Of a DNA stretch of 64,000 bases, positions 33,428-45,800 are shown one piece after another (the stretch's first letter is position 1; each line of letters begins with the position of its first letter). The stretch comes from Protonemura montana. Its lineage: Eukaryota > Arthropoda > Insecta > Plecoptera > Nemouridae. The stretch lies in NCBI GenBank assembly GCA_947568835.1, contig OX387606.1:22235225-22299224 (forward strand), written 5' to 3'. The position numbers and the translations under genes are program-made. The notes under the pieces were generated by a model, which worked only from the letters and a program-made list of their open reading frames with translations, was not told where the DNA came from and made no database searches.

Positions 33428-36354
33428 ATGTTTCTGGAGCGCGAGAAGAAAATCGGAAGGTTCAGAAAAATGCAGCAAGCGGTGCAGTACCCGAACTCTC
33501 AGGTTTTCCATTTCAGTGGAGAGAATTTGGCAAGCTCACAGAAAGGGCACAAGCCGACTGCCGACTCAGCCAAGCTCAGTTTCTTGCACGAGGAGATCGC
33601 ACCGTGCCTTTCTCGTGCTAAATGGCTCGGCAATCTGCCTTTGTATCCCACGGGCACTGGTAAGAAGCAATACTGACATGACAGCTATTCTGTTCGATTG
33701 ATTGTCAATTTGAGTAAACCTAGGTACAAGTACCAATTGCAACTTTTAGATAGTGAATAATAATAATAATCGCAATGAAACTCGTTGCAGGTGAGTATGT
33801 ATTCAATAATACCAGCACGTATACCAGCACTAATACCAGTATTAATACTTTCAATGTTACAGAACTTAAAAATAAAAGTACTAAACAATATAATAAAACT
33901 AAAATAATTATAAAAAATATTACTTTTAATAATAATAATAATTAGATAACATTGAACAATTTAGGTAAAAGATATAATTTTAGGTTCGTGAAGTCATTAT
34001 TTTAAGCTAAAAAGCTACTTGGCTCTACCCATATGTGTTTATTTAACTTTTTTAGTCCTGATTTTTTCTTAACTTTCTCTAATTTCCTTAAGTTGATTGT
34101 TAATGTGCTAAAGGGCTGGGATAACGAGAATGTTGATTGGGTAAGTAAAGGTAGAGTACGGAACTTACCGAGCAAGTGTGGCAGGTCGCGATAGTAGAGA
34201 TTCTTTGTCTTTGTTTAACGTTTCGGCTGTTGTTCCCCTCTGAAGAATTCCCTTTGTGACGGAAGAGGGGTGAGCTGAACAAAGTGATTGCTTGCAGGCG
34301 TAGAGTTCAAGTGGTTCTCCTGGTGGATGCTCTACTCTGTGGCAGCCTACCTCGGATCACTGGGTCTTATCGTACCAACGTTGAAACGTCTCAGCAATCC
34401 CGAACATTACACCAGCCGATTCGATGAGATCCTCTTCTCCGAGATGTACATAGCAATGTTTGTACCCTACCTGTTGACTCCTGTCACAAGCTGGCTGGAT
34501 TCACCTCACATTGCTACGTATTTTAACAGCTGGGTGACATTCCAGGTAAGAGCCAACTTCTGGTACCGAAGAATAAATATAGGGACTCGTCTTTTTAATA
34601 TTATGTTCAATTATACTGCCCTTCGATATTATTATTTCTCTCATTCCACCATTATTTACCACCGTGAAACCATTAATGGCCTCAGAGAAGGACAACCAAT
34701 CTTAACTTTTTCAATCAAGAACTTATTGTCATTATACCATTATTTCCTCTATTCATATTATCATTAATCATTATACTCCAAGTCACTTTACATATCTCTA
34801 TTAAATACAAATAACATAGGTAATCATAGGAAGATATTTCCAGAAACTATACCTGGAAGTGGTTGGTAAACCCTTGGAGCTCAACTTCCGCCGTTGGACA
34901 TCAAGAATGGTTCACTTAAACAGCATCAACTCCCTGTTACCACCATGCCTCTGGATCGTAATCCCGCCGAACCTCACGCCCCTGGGAGCTTTCACTCTTT
35001 ATATATACTGCCTTCTGTATGCATTCCCTATGTCTATGATCTGGCACTACAGCTGCAAGGGTTTCGAGGTAGCTGGACAAAACATCGCTGACTCCTTCCA
35101 GGTAAGATATTGTTGTCAGTTCAAAGATTAAAAAAAAAAAATATATGTTTTTTACTCCCTTTTGATCATTTACGTTGTGTTGTCAGCGTTATTTCCACAT
35201 ACTTAATATGTGTTACATACAAAGCCAATTCACCTTAAATCACAGTTTATGCAACTTGTCAATTTTATTATTTTTTGAAAATCTTTTAAAAAGGACTTTG
35301 AAATTCAGACCTTCACTCGTAAGCTTGTTCTGTAAAGCGTTGTAAAGATTTTCACCAGCGTAAATCGGAGTCCTTGAGGAAAATTGGTGTAAAACCGTGT
35401 AAAACCTGAAACAAATGCTACGGTTTCAGAAAGAACTGAACGACAAGGTCACCTTGATCGCGGCCAGCAAGGTGAACGAGTTCAAGCGACTTTGGCTGAA
35501 GCTTAGCGAGCTGCCAAACGAGCTGAGCTACGCTATGTATCGAACTTATGTAGTTAAGACGCTAGTCATGTTCTTCTGCATGACCCTGTCTCTCTACGGG
35601 ACTCTCAACTTTCTGCAAAACCACGATGCACTAAGGCTGGGAATATTTCTCTCCACGTTCATCTTTAGCTTGGGCCCATTTTACGTCATGTGTAATTCTG
35701 CACATTGGGTACCAATCCACGTGAGTGAATGTAGCCTAGGAAAAAACACAGCTAAAGACTTGTCACTTTGACACATTAGTGATTATCCATTATAACTATA
35801 TCCATTTCAAAGCCATCTAGAGACATTTTTGCCAAAAAGCAAATGGAAAGAAATTCATGGGGGGTTTGTAATGGCATCTTCTCCCACATGAAAGACTGAT
35901 TCTATTCTTGCAGATCAGTGAAAAAGTTGGGAATATTTTGAAGTACTACGCACCATCAGAATTTCATACACCAGTACGCGATGAGGTAAATCGAGAAAAC
36001 CAAGAATAAATAATTTCTTAGCAAAGGGAAGTCATGCTTTGATAACTTGTTTTATTATTTCTGTTGCCCAAACAGATGAATGCTTTCTTACAAGTAACAT
36101 TTACACAGAAATGTTCGATGAATGTGGGAGGATACATACACTTTGACAGGCAACTCCTTCAAGCTGTAAGTCTTAGTCTACTTTTTGCTACGACCGGGAA
36201 GGGATAGATTTTGTCTGCCGTGTTGAAAAATGTTTAATTGTTTCAGGCTGGAACTACGGCAGTCACGTATTTGATTGTGCTGCTTCAATTCAAAATTAGT
36301 TTGCCTGAAGATGAGGATCAGAATGGCAACAAAACTCTCTTAAAGACTAATTGA
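33428..36354 (+). CDS. Gustatory receptor, CO2-receptor-like, complete
   Basis: Seven-helix chemoreceptor (7tm_7/Gr family), a ligand-gated cation channel subunit of taste or olfactory neurons. Exons 33428-33659, 34298-34545, 34844-35101, 35430-35720, 35914-35985, 36076-36165, 36247-36354 join in phase to 432 residues, the usual size for the family. Hydrophobic segments: WWMLYSVAAYLGSLGLIV, MYIAMFVPYLLTPV, INSLLPPCLWIVI, LYIYCLLYAFPMSMIW, LVMFFCMTLSLYGTLNF, LGIFLSTFIFSLGPFYV, and the last helix with the family signature TYLIVLLQF. The short final exons with phase-0 introns are typical of insect Gr genes. The blocks SFDEILFSEMYIAMFVPYL-like and RLWLKLSELP resemble the Gr21a/Gr63a (CO2) clade as I remember it; this sub-assignment is tentative. 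No stop, frameshift or bad splice site was seen. Confidence 0.88.
34125..34250 (-). repeat. R1 repeat beside receptor exon 2
   Basis: Reverse-oriented copy (gttgattgggtaagtaaagg ... aacgtttcggctgttg) ending about 50 bp before the acceptor of gustatory-receptor exon 2 at 34298. Confidence 0.65.
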
Positions 36355-37644
36355 TAAAAAACAACGAATGGTTGCCTTTGTTAGTATCTTCGGTTAGCCA
36401 AATGTCAACCTGACTCGTCGATTCCTGCTACTGTTAAATATCAGACTCATTTTCAGTGATATCAAAGATATAGTAACAACTATTTGTTTAAAAAATAAGT
36501 AATAATGAAAGGTAGGTGCACCAAAATGTAAAAGGGAACAATCGATAGTAAGAGCACGACTTATAGGAGGGCTGGAGATCATGGTGCCACGCAATTTTCT
36601 AACTGTTTCATTCTCCGTCAAACGTTGCTCACTCGATATTTGTTCCCAGATTAAAATTTGATGTGAAATTATCGAAATGGCATTCTCACTGAACATTTAC
36701 TATTTTAAGCAAATACAAAATCTTTATTGTCAATACCTAGATTTACTTAGGAACCTTTAGCTGCAGTTTATGGCCTCCCATACTACATCCACTCTTCTTT
36801 TTTAATAGTTTATTTGATATACCTATCATCGATATGAGGTAATAATTGCTACGTACCTACTTCGACTTTAAATTCAATGGAACCCCTCATTAATTAAGAT
36901 AAATTTTCAGTTTCCCTTAATTTAAAGACTTACTTGACAATTTTCTTGGACCAAAATAAGTGTTTCATATCATCACACCATTGCATGATTCCAATGCCAA
37001 CCACGCCTGACCTCTGATCTTCGAAACTGAGCTAATTATTTTAAACGGAATGTGGTTCTTTGTGTCTTATGTAGAAATCTTCGTCATCCAATAGAAAAAA
37101 GGGCCTGCGAGGAAGTTTGCTTCATAGCCACGCTTCCTTAACTATGACAGAAAACAAGATGTTTATCTCCTTACCATGAACTTTGCTCAGTGCGACTTGT
37201 GTGCCTGTTGACCTGGCCGATATAGATATGAAGGGTTTCAACAGGGTTGTCATGTATTCATTAGCTGCCTGGCAATCCAACTTGTGCTAAAAAAAACATG
37301 CATTCTTAGCCAACTGCTAAAATTGAAAACATCTTAAACAAAATACAGAGTAAATGAGGAGATATTTCTTTTCAGTTTGTGTTCAGCACCTGTTCAAGGT
37401 ATGTGATTTTGTGGCTCTGAAATGTTGGCCAGTTTAGACATTGAAGTATGGAGAAGTTTGGCAAGCCAACACTGAATATTATCATAGATAAGGAGTTAAA
37501 TTATTTTATTTTCTATTCGGACATCAGGGTCAGAGGTTCTCAATTACTCTTTTCAAATTCTCAGTTTGCTATAAGTCAGCCAGAAGTTTGCTGGGGGTCT
37601 CGCTGAATCGATCACTGACAGTGGTTGAAAAGCTCGATTTTAGA
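36355..37644. other. Intergenic region, gustatory receptor to GCSH
   Basis: AT-rich, with no recognised gene. It must hold the receptor 3' UTR and the GCSH promoter. I saw no strong AATAAA just after the receptor stop codon. An in-frame ATG at 37588 would add 19 residues to GCSH. Confidence 0.45.
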
Positions 37645-40600
37645 ATGGTTCTTTGTGTACCTCTGATGTTGAGGTCGTGCCGGGTAACCACAAAGTCATG
37701 CTACCATTTAAGAGCATTTTTAGATAGCAGCAAGACAACCAAAGCGAAATGGGACTATTCCAGAACTTTTCATGTGTCACCTAACCTCACTTCGAGCGAT
37801 GCACAAAATTCAGGTAAGCTACTTGCTTAATTTCTTGTAATTTCTGGATTGAGACTGGTGGTAAAATAAGAGCTGAAATTCTTTTGGTTGCATAAATAAT
37901 GGACTGTGATAATTGTGTTTCAGAAAGAAGGTACACCAACAAGCACGAGTGGGTGACATCCGATGGAAAGATAGGAACCGTGGGAATTTCTCAGTACGCC
38001 CAGGTTAGATTGACTGCTGGTTTGACAATTTTTCGAATGAAACACTTTTTACTTGCAATTCTGTCGTAAGATTGAAAAAATCAGCCTGTCAGGTCAAAAT
38101 ATGAAACACCATGGCAAATCAATCTGGCGCAAAGGTCATGCTCAACACTTATCACCATGATCTTAGACCCTGGAGAGTAAAATGACGGAATAATGAGTTA
38201 AAGCTTTTCAGCTTACATATTAGGAGTATTGATAGTGGTTCTTTATGTTAGAAAGTATCAAATTATCAAAGATTGGTGATAACACCATTAAACTGGATGC
38301 CAGTGAATTTACTGCCGTCATGGCTAATTGGCCAGGTATATAATAAAAACTATTTGAAATGGGTTTTGAATGCTAAGTAAAGGACAACTAAATTTCCGAC
38401 GTTTCGTAACATGTACTAGTTACTTCCTGAAGGGTTAGAGCAGTCCTGACAACTTCCCGATAACATAAGAACCACATAAAATTATAACAATTACCTAGTC
38501 AAGCATCCTACATGCAGCTAAATAAAATAATCAGGTCATGTACTATTGTAGCATGTATTTAATTACCGCTTGTTGGTATGCAGCAAATATCTGGGACTCT
38601 TGCCATCATGATCGAGTTTAGACAAGTTTAGCTGAACAGTTGATTGGGTGAGAATTCGATGGTGAGAAATCCGCACCCGTGTCACAGGTACTAGCATAGG
38701 ATAGCATAGCATAGGTACTCGGAAATGAAAATGAACATTGGGAAATGCAAGATTGTCAGCTTCACCAGGAAGAGGGACAGGAGACAAACTGAGTATCAGC
38801 TGGATGGAAACAAGCTACAAGCAACAGAGGAGTACAAATACTTTGGTATGGTTTGATTAGGAGCTGAAATGGAAAAGCCAGAACGAGAGAGTATCAGGAA
38901 AATCCAGCAAAACCCTCAATTTTGTCATGAGGGCTCTAAGAGAAGCAACTGAGGCAACTAAAGTAAAGGTGTACCAAACTTTAATACGCCCGATCATTGA
39001 ATATACACAAAGAAAAAGACATCAATGAAATAGAGCAAGTGCAAAGAATAGACTGCATAGACTGAAGGCTCCAGACATGGCTATAAAATCATTTAGGCTA
39101 ACAATGGAAGGCAAGAGATGTTCCTAAACCTAATTATAGTACTCATGTAATTATTAATTATTAATTAGGTTATTAACACTACCATACCTCACCACCGTGC
39201 AACAAATTTAAAATTGTAAGAGACAGTAAAATTGAATTGAATTGAATTGGATAAGAGTGGTACTAGCTTGGAATGGCAAAGTGGTTCAGAGCTGTGGGTC
39301 GATGGTAATGTGTTATACGGTTTTGCTCTGGTAAAACTGACTTGCGGTCCTAAAAAGGACCTTAGCGGTACTATCTTAATTCACTCAACGTTAGCTACGT
39401 TAAAAGCAGGTAATAATAGTTGTGTTAGTCTATTATTAGATCAATTACAACAGGAACTATCCCACTCTGACTCTGATCTACTGTGATCAGAATCATCAGT
39501 CATTCCAAGATTTGTATCGATGTTGACAATTACATCTCGATCGTAATCCCCAACTGTACCAAAGGTTGGCATGGAACAAATGCTAGTGATCGACAACTAC
39601 CAAGTAAAATCTCAGAAACGCACTGATCTTACAAAATTCTGACGGCCAAGAAAAGCTTATCCTGATATATTTTCTTTATTGATGAACGCACAATTCACCA
39701 CTCCATAAAGAATCACCAAGGTGCATAAAGGTGTATTTTTTGTGAGCACTCTACTGACCAAACGGCTGCTCCGATTTCGATAGTATTTTGAAAATCAGTA
39801 TTCTTTTGAATGATCAAAAGACTTACATTGATGATCATATGTTAAGTTTCTTTTTTTTCCATGATTTTTTTATTGTTTGCAGTTCCTACTTTTTGTTTAA
39901 TACATTACTTATCATAATCTCAAATTGAGCTCATCCATTATGTCATGCCATACACTTGTAACTGGCCAAGGTTTTTATTCTGGAGCAGTGCTACCCTGAA
40001 CCCCCATTCAGTAACATTTCCCCAGTGGAATGGAATGAAATGAAAAACCTTCATTTGTTCCATTTGAAAAAAATTGCCTATTTCATCTCATTCCATTCCA
40101 CGAAGAAATCTTACAGAATAGGGGTCCAGGAAAAAATATGTACCTCCCTATGTCACTGTTAGATCTTCTCATTTATACTTAACAATCTTTCTTCTTTCTC
40201 CCTGCTTATTCCGATCAAGGTGTTCAAATCTTTACTCAAAAATATCCGATTCCAAGCGTATTAATGCTACATACTTACTATTACTGTTATCATCGTCCAT
40301 CAACTCTCTGAATGGCTTACAGGATGCGCTTGGTGACGTTGTTTACGCCCAGTTGCCCGAGATTGGCTCACAGATTGAGCAGAACGGTGAGTGGATACGA
40401 GATTGTTTGCGTTCGAAGACACCATCGAGCCTGTGATTCAATGCCGTTTGTTCTCGTTGCAGAGGAATGTGGAGCGCTGGAAAGCGTGAAGGCGGCAAGC
40501 GAACTTTACAGTCCCGTGTCGGGCAAAGTGGTTCAAGTGAACTCGGACGTTGAAGCCACGCCCGGTCTAATCAACCAATCCTGCTACGAGAAAGGTAAGG

Positions 40601-42394
40601 ACATGTTTGGAAGTGTTTATTTGTTTATTTGTTTATTTATTTGTTGCCAACTGACAAAATACATTGTTTTTGTATGGGCCATAGGAACTAGAGATTTAGG
40701 AAATGTATCAAAGTAACTTATAATATAATGTTATGACTATAAAATATAGTATTTATAATAAGATAATAGTTTATAATGTAAAGTGACTAAAATTTGTAAT
40801 AATAATTATAATTGCACAAAAGTTAGGGAAAGCATTGGGGTAGAGGGGCCAGGAGTTCTTTATTGGTAGTGGAGGTGAGGTATTCCTCGAGACTGTAGAA
40901 GGGGTTTTGGATGAGGAAGTTTTTAAGGGAAGTGTCGAAGGAGCTGCGTTTGGTGGAGTTTTTGATGTGGGGTGGGAGGTGATTATAAATTTGGGCACAG
41001 GTGTGAGAGGGGCAGTGAGTGAAAAGGGTGGTGCGGTGTGGGACAGTGCGAATTTCCTTTCTTTGTCTGGTTTCGTGTGTGTGGATGGAGGAGTTTAGTG
41101 GGAATAGGTGGGGGTGGGAACGGACAAGGGTGCTTGCTATTTGGATAAGGGTGCATGTGAGGGTTAGGATTTGATGGGCGATGAAGTGGGGCTTACAGGT
41201 CTTCCGGCGGGATAATCCGGCAATGATACGTATTGCCTGTCTAGGGCTGTGTAGAGGGTGGAGAGGAAATGGAAAATGGCGGTGATTGTGGATTTTTTTT
41301 TTTGGAAGCCATGTTGGCAGTCGGTGAGGATGTTGTGGGATTCAAGGAAAGATGATAGGCGGGAAGAAGAATATATATATATATATTCGTTGGAAGAATA
41401 AACGTTGCTCATATCGGGTGTTGAATGTACAGCGTACATCAACACTAAAAAATATCATTAATACTTCGAGTATAGCTGTTGTTATTGTTTACTAGCTCAT
41501 TGATTTTCTATTGCAATGTTCAAGAGTGCATCAGAAATTTATCAAATAATGGAAATGTCGGCTCATTTTCTGTTCCTACCCTCAAGCTAATGTCACCTTG
41601 GTCTGGTCCCTTGTCTCTCATCTCTTAGCTTTAGTGACACACGAGGTCCTCACTGTTGGCTACAGGAACTTGCCATCGTCCCGACCAGCGTACGGTACCC
41701 TAGCCGAAGAGCGACTAGCAAGGAGACTTTCTAGTTCGGGTTGAAATCTAAAATGGGATCTTTTTGTGCATTACGTCAGCAGAATGGTTCTCTTCAGCAA
41801 CACTTTTCTATGTCCAAACAGACACATACATTCAGCCGTATTGCTCAGAGTGCTTCTCGTTTACTTGTGCCGGAAAGCTGGGATTGCAGTTCCGGAATAT
41901 TGTTTGCCCTGGAGCCAGATCCACAAAGAACCTCATTAAATCTATGGAGTTTAAAGATGCTCATCCAATCACAGACTGTGTTTCCAGAGTATCACGGGTT
42001 GTTGCCAGAGTTATAACTACTTAACCCCCAAATTAATGACATATATGGGCGTCTAGCTAACCGTGCTTTGTGATTACCCACAGCAAGTTTGAATATTATT
42101 GCTGTAGGGACGTAGTTCAATCAGCGGTGTTTTTTCGATTATCATGTGAAACCTTCAACTCCCTTCCACTGAAACCCACGTCGATGTCAAATCAACTAGG
42201 TTTACTAATTAATTGTAGCTGTCGCTTTAGAAATGCTTCCTCCAAGAACAAATGACAGATGTCTAACTACGCCCATGTCATGTCCTCGTGTTTCAGGGTG
42301 GCTGTTCAAGGTGGAGCTCAGCGACAAAGATCAAGTCTCCGTGCTCATGAACCAAACAGACTACGATAAATTCCTCAAGTCAGACCCGCACTAA
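37645..42394 (+). CDS. GCSH: Glycine cleavage system H protein, mitochondrial
   Basis: Lipoyl carrier protein that shuttles the aminomethyl group among the P, T and L proteins of mitochondrial glycine cleavage. Exons 37645-37813, 37924-38003, 40323-40386, 40463-40594 and 42297-42394 join in phase to 180 residues (human 173). The N-terminus is rich in Arg, Ser and Lys without acidic runs, as expected of a mitochondrial presequence. The mature part starts near [20 protein letters not shown]; the lipoylated lysine is Lys114 in [10 protein letters not shown] (codon 40489-40491). The C-terminus [10 protein letters not shown] and YDKFLK is standard. I prefer the ATG at 37645, but 37588 is also in frame. 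Introns 2 and 4 contain broken LINE sequence. Convergent with NELF-C/D. Confidence 0.93.
38345..38440 (+). repeat. R2 repeat, one arm
   Basis: Single arm (aaaaactatttgaaatgggt to cgacgtttcgtaacatgtac and agttacttcctgaaggg). Carries a degenerate version of the hammerhead-like core on the minus strand. In GCSH intron 2. Confidence 0.65.
38715..39110 (+). pseudogene. Broken non-LTR reverse-transcriptase fragment
   Basis: Pieces in shifting frames read [38 protein letters not shown], then [20 protein letters not shown] and IRPIIEYT: the thumb region following the catalytic domain of non-LTR retrotransposon reverse transcriptases (known pattern K-C-K-x-x-x-F-T, L...YKYLG, YKTL.RP..EY). Frameshifts and stops show it is dead. 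In GCSH intron 2. Confidence 0.75.
39111..40322 (+). other. GCSH intron 2, remainder
   Basis: No recognised gene. An R3-like fragment is at about 39770-39830. The 79-codon open frame at 39247-39486 resembles nothing I know. Confidence 0.4.
40790..41400 (-). pseudogene. Non-LTR retrotransposon, internally deleted
   Basis: On the minus strand 41400-41220 reads [20 protein letters not shown] and [20 protein letters not shown], a reverse-transcriptase motif (QHGF.K..ST). 41080-40830 reads [20 protein letters not shown] and [18 protein letters not shown], the ORF C-terminus. An attatta-type tail follows at about 40815-40795. The middle of the enzyme is missing. In GCSH intron 4; same family as 57480-57870. 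Confidence 0.75.
41450..42296 (+). other. GCSH intron 4, unexplained part
   Basis: Contains an 86-codon open frame (41764-42024) that is somewhat cysteine-rich ([20 protein letters not shown]). It has no recognised homologue and no clear splice partners. Probably chance or repeat remains. Confidence 0.3.
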
Positions 42395-42574
42395 TCCAAG
42401 GCACAATTCGAGAGCTTACTTTTAGTCGACCAAGGCACCTTTAGGAGAGCTGCCATCGTTTTGTTGTTTCATTTTAAAACAGGATCTTTAATACTCATGA
42501 TTATGATATTTCTCACTGTGAAATCTTTTGATCACGGTTAGCAAGTGCACTTCAGGAAATACTTGTTATGTACC

Positions 42575-42580
42575 AATAAA
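42575..42580 (+). terminator. GCSH poly(A) signal
   Basis: AATAAA about 180 bp after the GCSH stop codon, followed by T-rich sequence. It is the only such signal between the two convergent genes on this strand. The GCSH and NELF-C/D stop codons are only 434 bp apart, so their 3' UTRs may meet or overlap. Confidence 0.6.
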
Positions 42581-42827
42581 GAGCGTTAATCTAAAACACT
42601 GTAATGCTTTTTAGCGACAATATATATTTTTACATAAATCTCCTACGATATCCTCGTGCACAATATATAGAATAATACAGATATTGTTAAGTTGTCAGAT
42701 GTGTAATTCCTCCAATGCCAAGACAGGCAGACATCATTCTTGACAGTCCTTCCTCGTAATGTGACTCAATCTGGACGTATGCAATGAACAGAAGCACTTT
42801 GTTTTCAGCTGGCTTCACTTTATCTGC

Positions 42828-45800
42828 TCAAATTGCAGTGTAGTTTGCCTTGCAGTGAACTGGAACAAAAGCAATGTCGTTAGTTGGCAAGCTCGAGCAT
42901 CTAGGAGGCCCTGGACAAAGTAAAACGTACATCATGCGAAACGTTTGTTGTTTTTATGTCGCATTGAGAACCCCAGATTAAAACACTTTTGCGACTAACC
43001 AATAAACTCTGAGACTGGGTCATTGACCCCATCCCCACGCATGGTTCCCGTGATCTCCTCGTTCTCGACCATCGGCATGAAAAGTAGGACAAACTCGGAC
43101 GTGTAGGGCGGAGCGATTGTCTCTAGAACCTGAGGACATAAACCAAGACGTAGCAATAAACACAAGCATCTTAAAGCATCTTGGCATGCACAAGGATCTT
43201 AAAATGTGGTTATCATATGGGACTGCACACAATTGACATAGCAATAAGTAAAAGCATAGCACACAAGGATCTTGCTATGGGACTGCATGGGACTGCTATG
43301 GGACTGCACACAAGTGACGCAACAAGCATAGCATTCAACAATGTTCGAAGAATGAAACTCTCTTCGGTTGAAAGGATTGCAAAACAGGACCCAAGACGGA
43401 GCAAATTTCAAAACCACTTTGAAACCTTACCCATTGCAGGCCGGGAACAAACTATCAGGGATACACCATCAGGCAAGGATCCTCATGCGAAGACTAAAAT
43501 TGTATTTAAACTTCTCGTACTGGACGTGACTTACCTCTGTGACGAAATACCGTATGAGTGAAACGTCAGTGTCGCCGCGTTGCCAGCACTGCTTTACGTA
43601 CTTCACGACCGGCAAAACACAGCCTCGACTCACGAGGCTCACCATGCGATCGAGCAACATCTTGCGTAGCTCCAACTGCAACCAATAGCATTCAGCGTAA
43701 GTAAAGCTCTAGGTCGGGCTTAATGCTTGGTGCTATGGTGGTGCTACTGACAATAATACGAGAGTTATGAATCACCGCTCTAGGTCGGGGTTACTGCTTG
43801 GTGCTATGGTGGTGCTAGTTAGCACGGTGCTACTGACATTAATACCAGGGTTACGAATCACCGCTCTAGGTCAGGGTCACTGCTTGGTGCTATGGTGGTG
43901 CTAGTTAGCACGGTGCTACTGACAGTAATACCAGGGTTACGAATCACCGCTCTAGGTCGGGGTCACTGCTTGTTGCTATGGTGGTGCTAGTTAGCACAGT
44001 GCTACTGACATTAATACCAGGGTTACGAATCACCGCTCTAGATCGGGGTCACTGCTTGGTGCTATGGTGGTGCTAGTTAGCACGGTGCCACTGACCTGCA
44101 CTAGTATCTCGAGTTCATCTTGTTTGGATTCGAAGAGCTTCACTAGAAGCCTGAGGACGGCCGGGTGTAGTAGTGGGTGGCAAGAGACAACTTCGTCTAA
44201 CAATGCTAGATGCGTCGGTGTGTGCTCGGTGCAAAGCTTGAAGTAGCTCGGCTCCGTCACGACTGTCTCAACCCAACGGACCACACCCACCGAAACCACG
44301 GGAACTCTGTGAACCAATAAAAAAGTCACTACCGTTGATTCATTGCCGTTACTATATGCTTGTGCTTATTGCTATGTCAATTGTGTGCAGTCCCATATGA
44401 TAACCAAGTTTTAAGATCCTTGTGTGCTATGCTAGTGCTTATTGCTATGTCAATTATGTGCTGTCCCATATGATAACCAAGTTTCAAGATCCTTGTGTGC
44501 TATTTGCTATGTCAAGTGTGTGTAGGTATAGCTCTATCAAGCAGAAGATGGTAAAGGCTAAATTGACCACCTACTTAATGCACTGGTAGAGAGGTCCCAA
44601 CTCTGCAATGAGCTCGGCAGAGCTGGGGCAGAGGTTGCTGACCACATGAACCTTCTCTATGCCCTGCGCCGTAACCTTGAGGTCATCTTTGTTTCGCACG
44701 TTGCCCTTCTCAAACACGCTCGCTGCGTACGCGAGCAAGTACACGTACTTGTGTTTGTGTTCCGGGTTCAACTTCACTCCGGGCTTGAACAGCGCGTCGA
44801 CCAGCAGCTCTGTAAAGTACATCAATTAGCGCTTGCTAATAACTAGCCTAGACGCAATATGAAGTCTGATTTAAATTGCAAACGCTTGCCATGTACGAGG
44901 TATTTTATTAGTAGGAACACTAATAACCTCTCAAAAATTGGTGCCCAAACGGGGATTTTAACCCCGATCTCCACCTGTCGCGGGTGTTGCCCTAGCCAAT
45001 TGAGCTACTTGTACCTGTCAAAGATATCCGGGATATCTGTGACTTACCGAGGAACTGAGGAGTACGAATCAGGTCCAGTGGCGGCGGGTCGGGTGCGTTG
45101 TAGTTGCGATAGAGTACGGTTATGTCGGCCGGATTCAATGTGTTCCGGGACAACATGGACATCAGTGCTTCACACGCCTGCGGGAAGCTGGCTGCGCCGT
45201 TCAACGCCATCGTGATCGGAGTCACATTCTGGTTGCTGGGGGCGACCAAGCACTTGCGTTAACGTGGTTTTTAGACTCATGTCTACTTTATCTAACCTTA
45301 GCACTAGTTTTGATAAAAACTATTTGAACTGGGTTTTGAATGCTAACTGAAGAACGACTAAATTTCTCAACTTTCGTCACTTGTACCTGTTACTTTATCA
45401 AGGGTTAAAACAGTCTTGCTTTCAGGTTGAGTTGTTTTTCTTTTCAACACAAAACTATGCTATGCAAATTTTTTTTGCGTAAATAAAATTGAAAATGTCT
45501 CTTTGCTCATCAACGAGGTGGGTCGATGACACTTACTTCTCCTGGGCGCACTTGGTGATCTCTTGCGAGAGTCTCTTCATGTTTGATCCACCCTTAATTT
45601 CCAGCGAGAGCACCTTCAGCAACACCTGGCTGTACACGTAGGTGTGCTGGCCGTGGCACACCATTTTCTGTACACAACAAAACCGACATCACATCCTAAC
45701 ATCCCAATATTCAACATCCCAATCTGCAGCAATATTACAACATGCCATGCCATGACCAGTCGTGCATTATATTATTACCGCACACTCCTGTATGTTTTTC

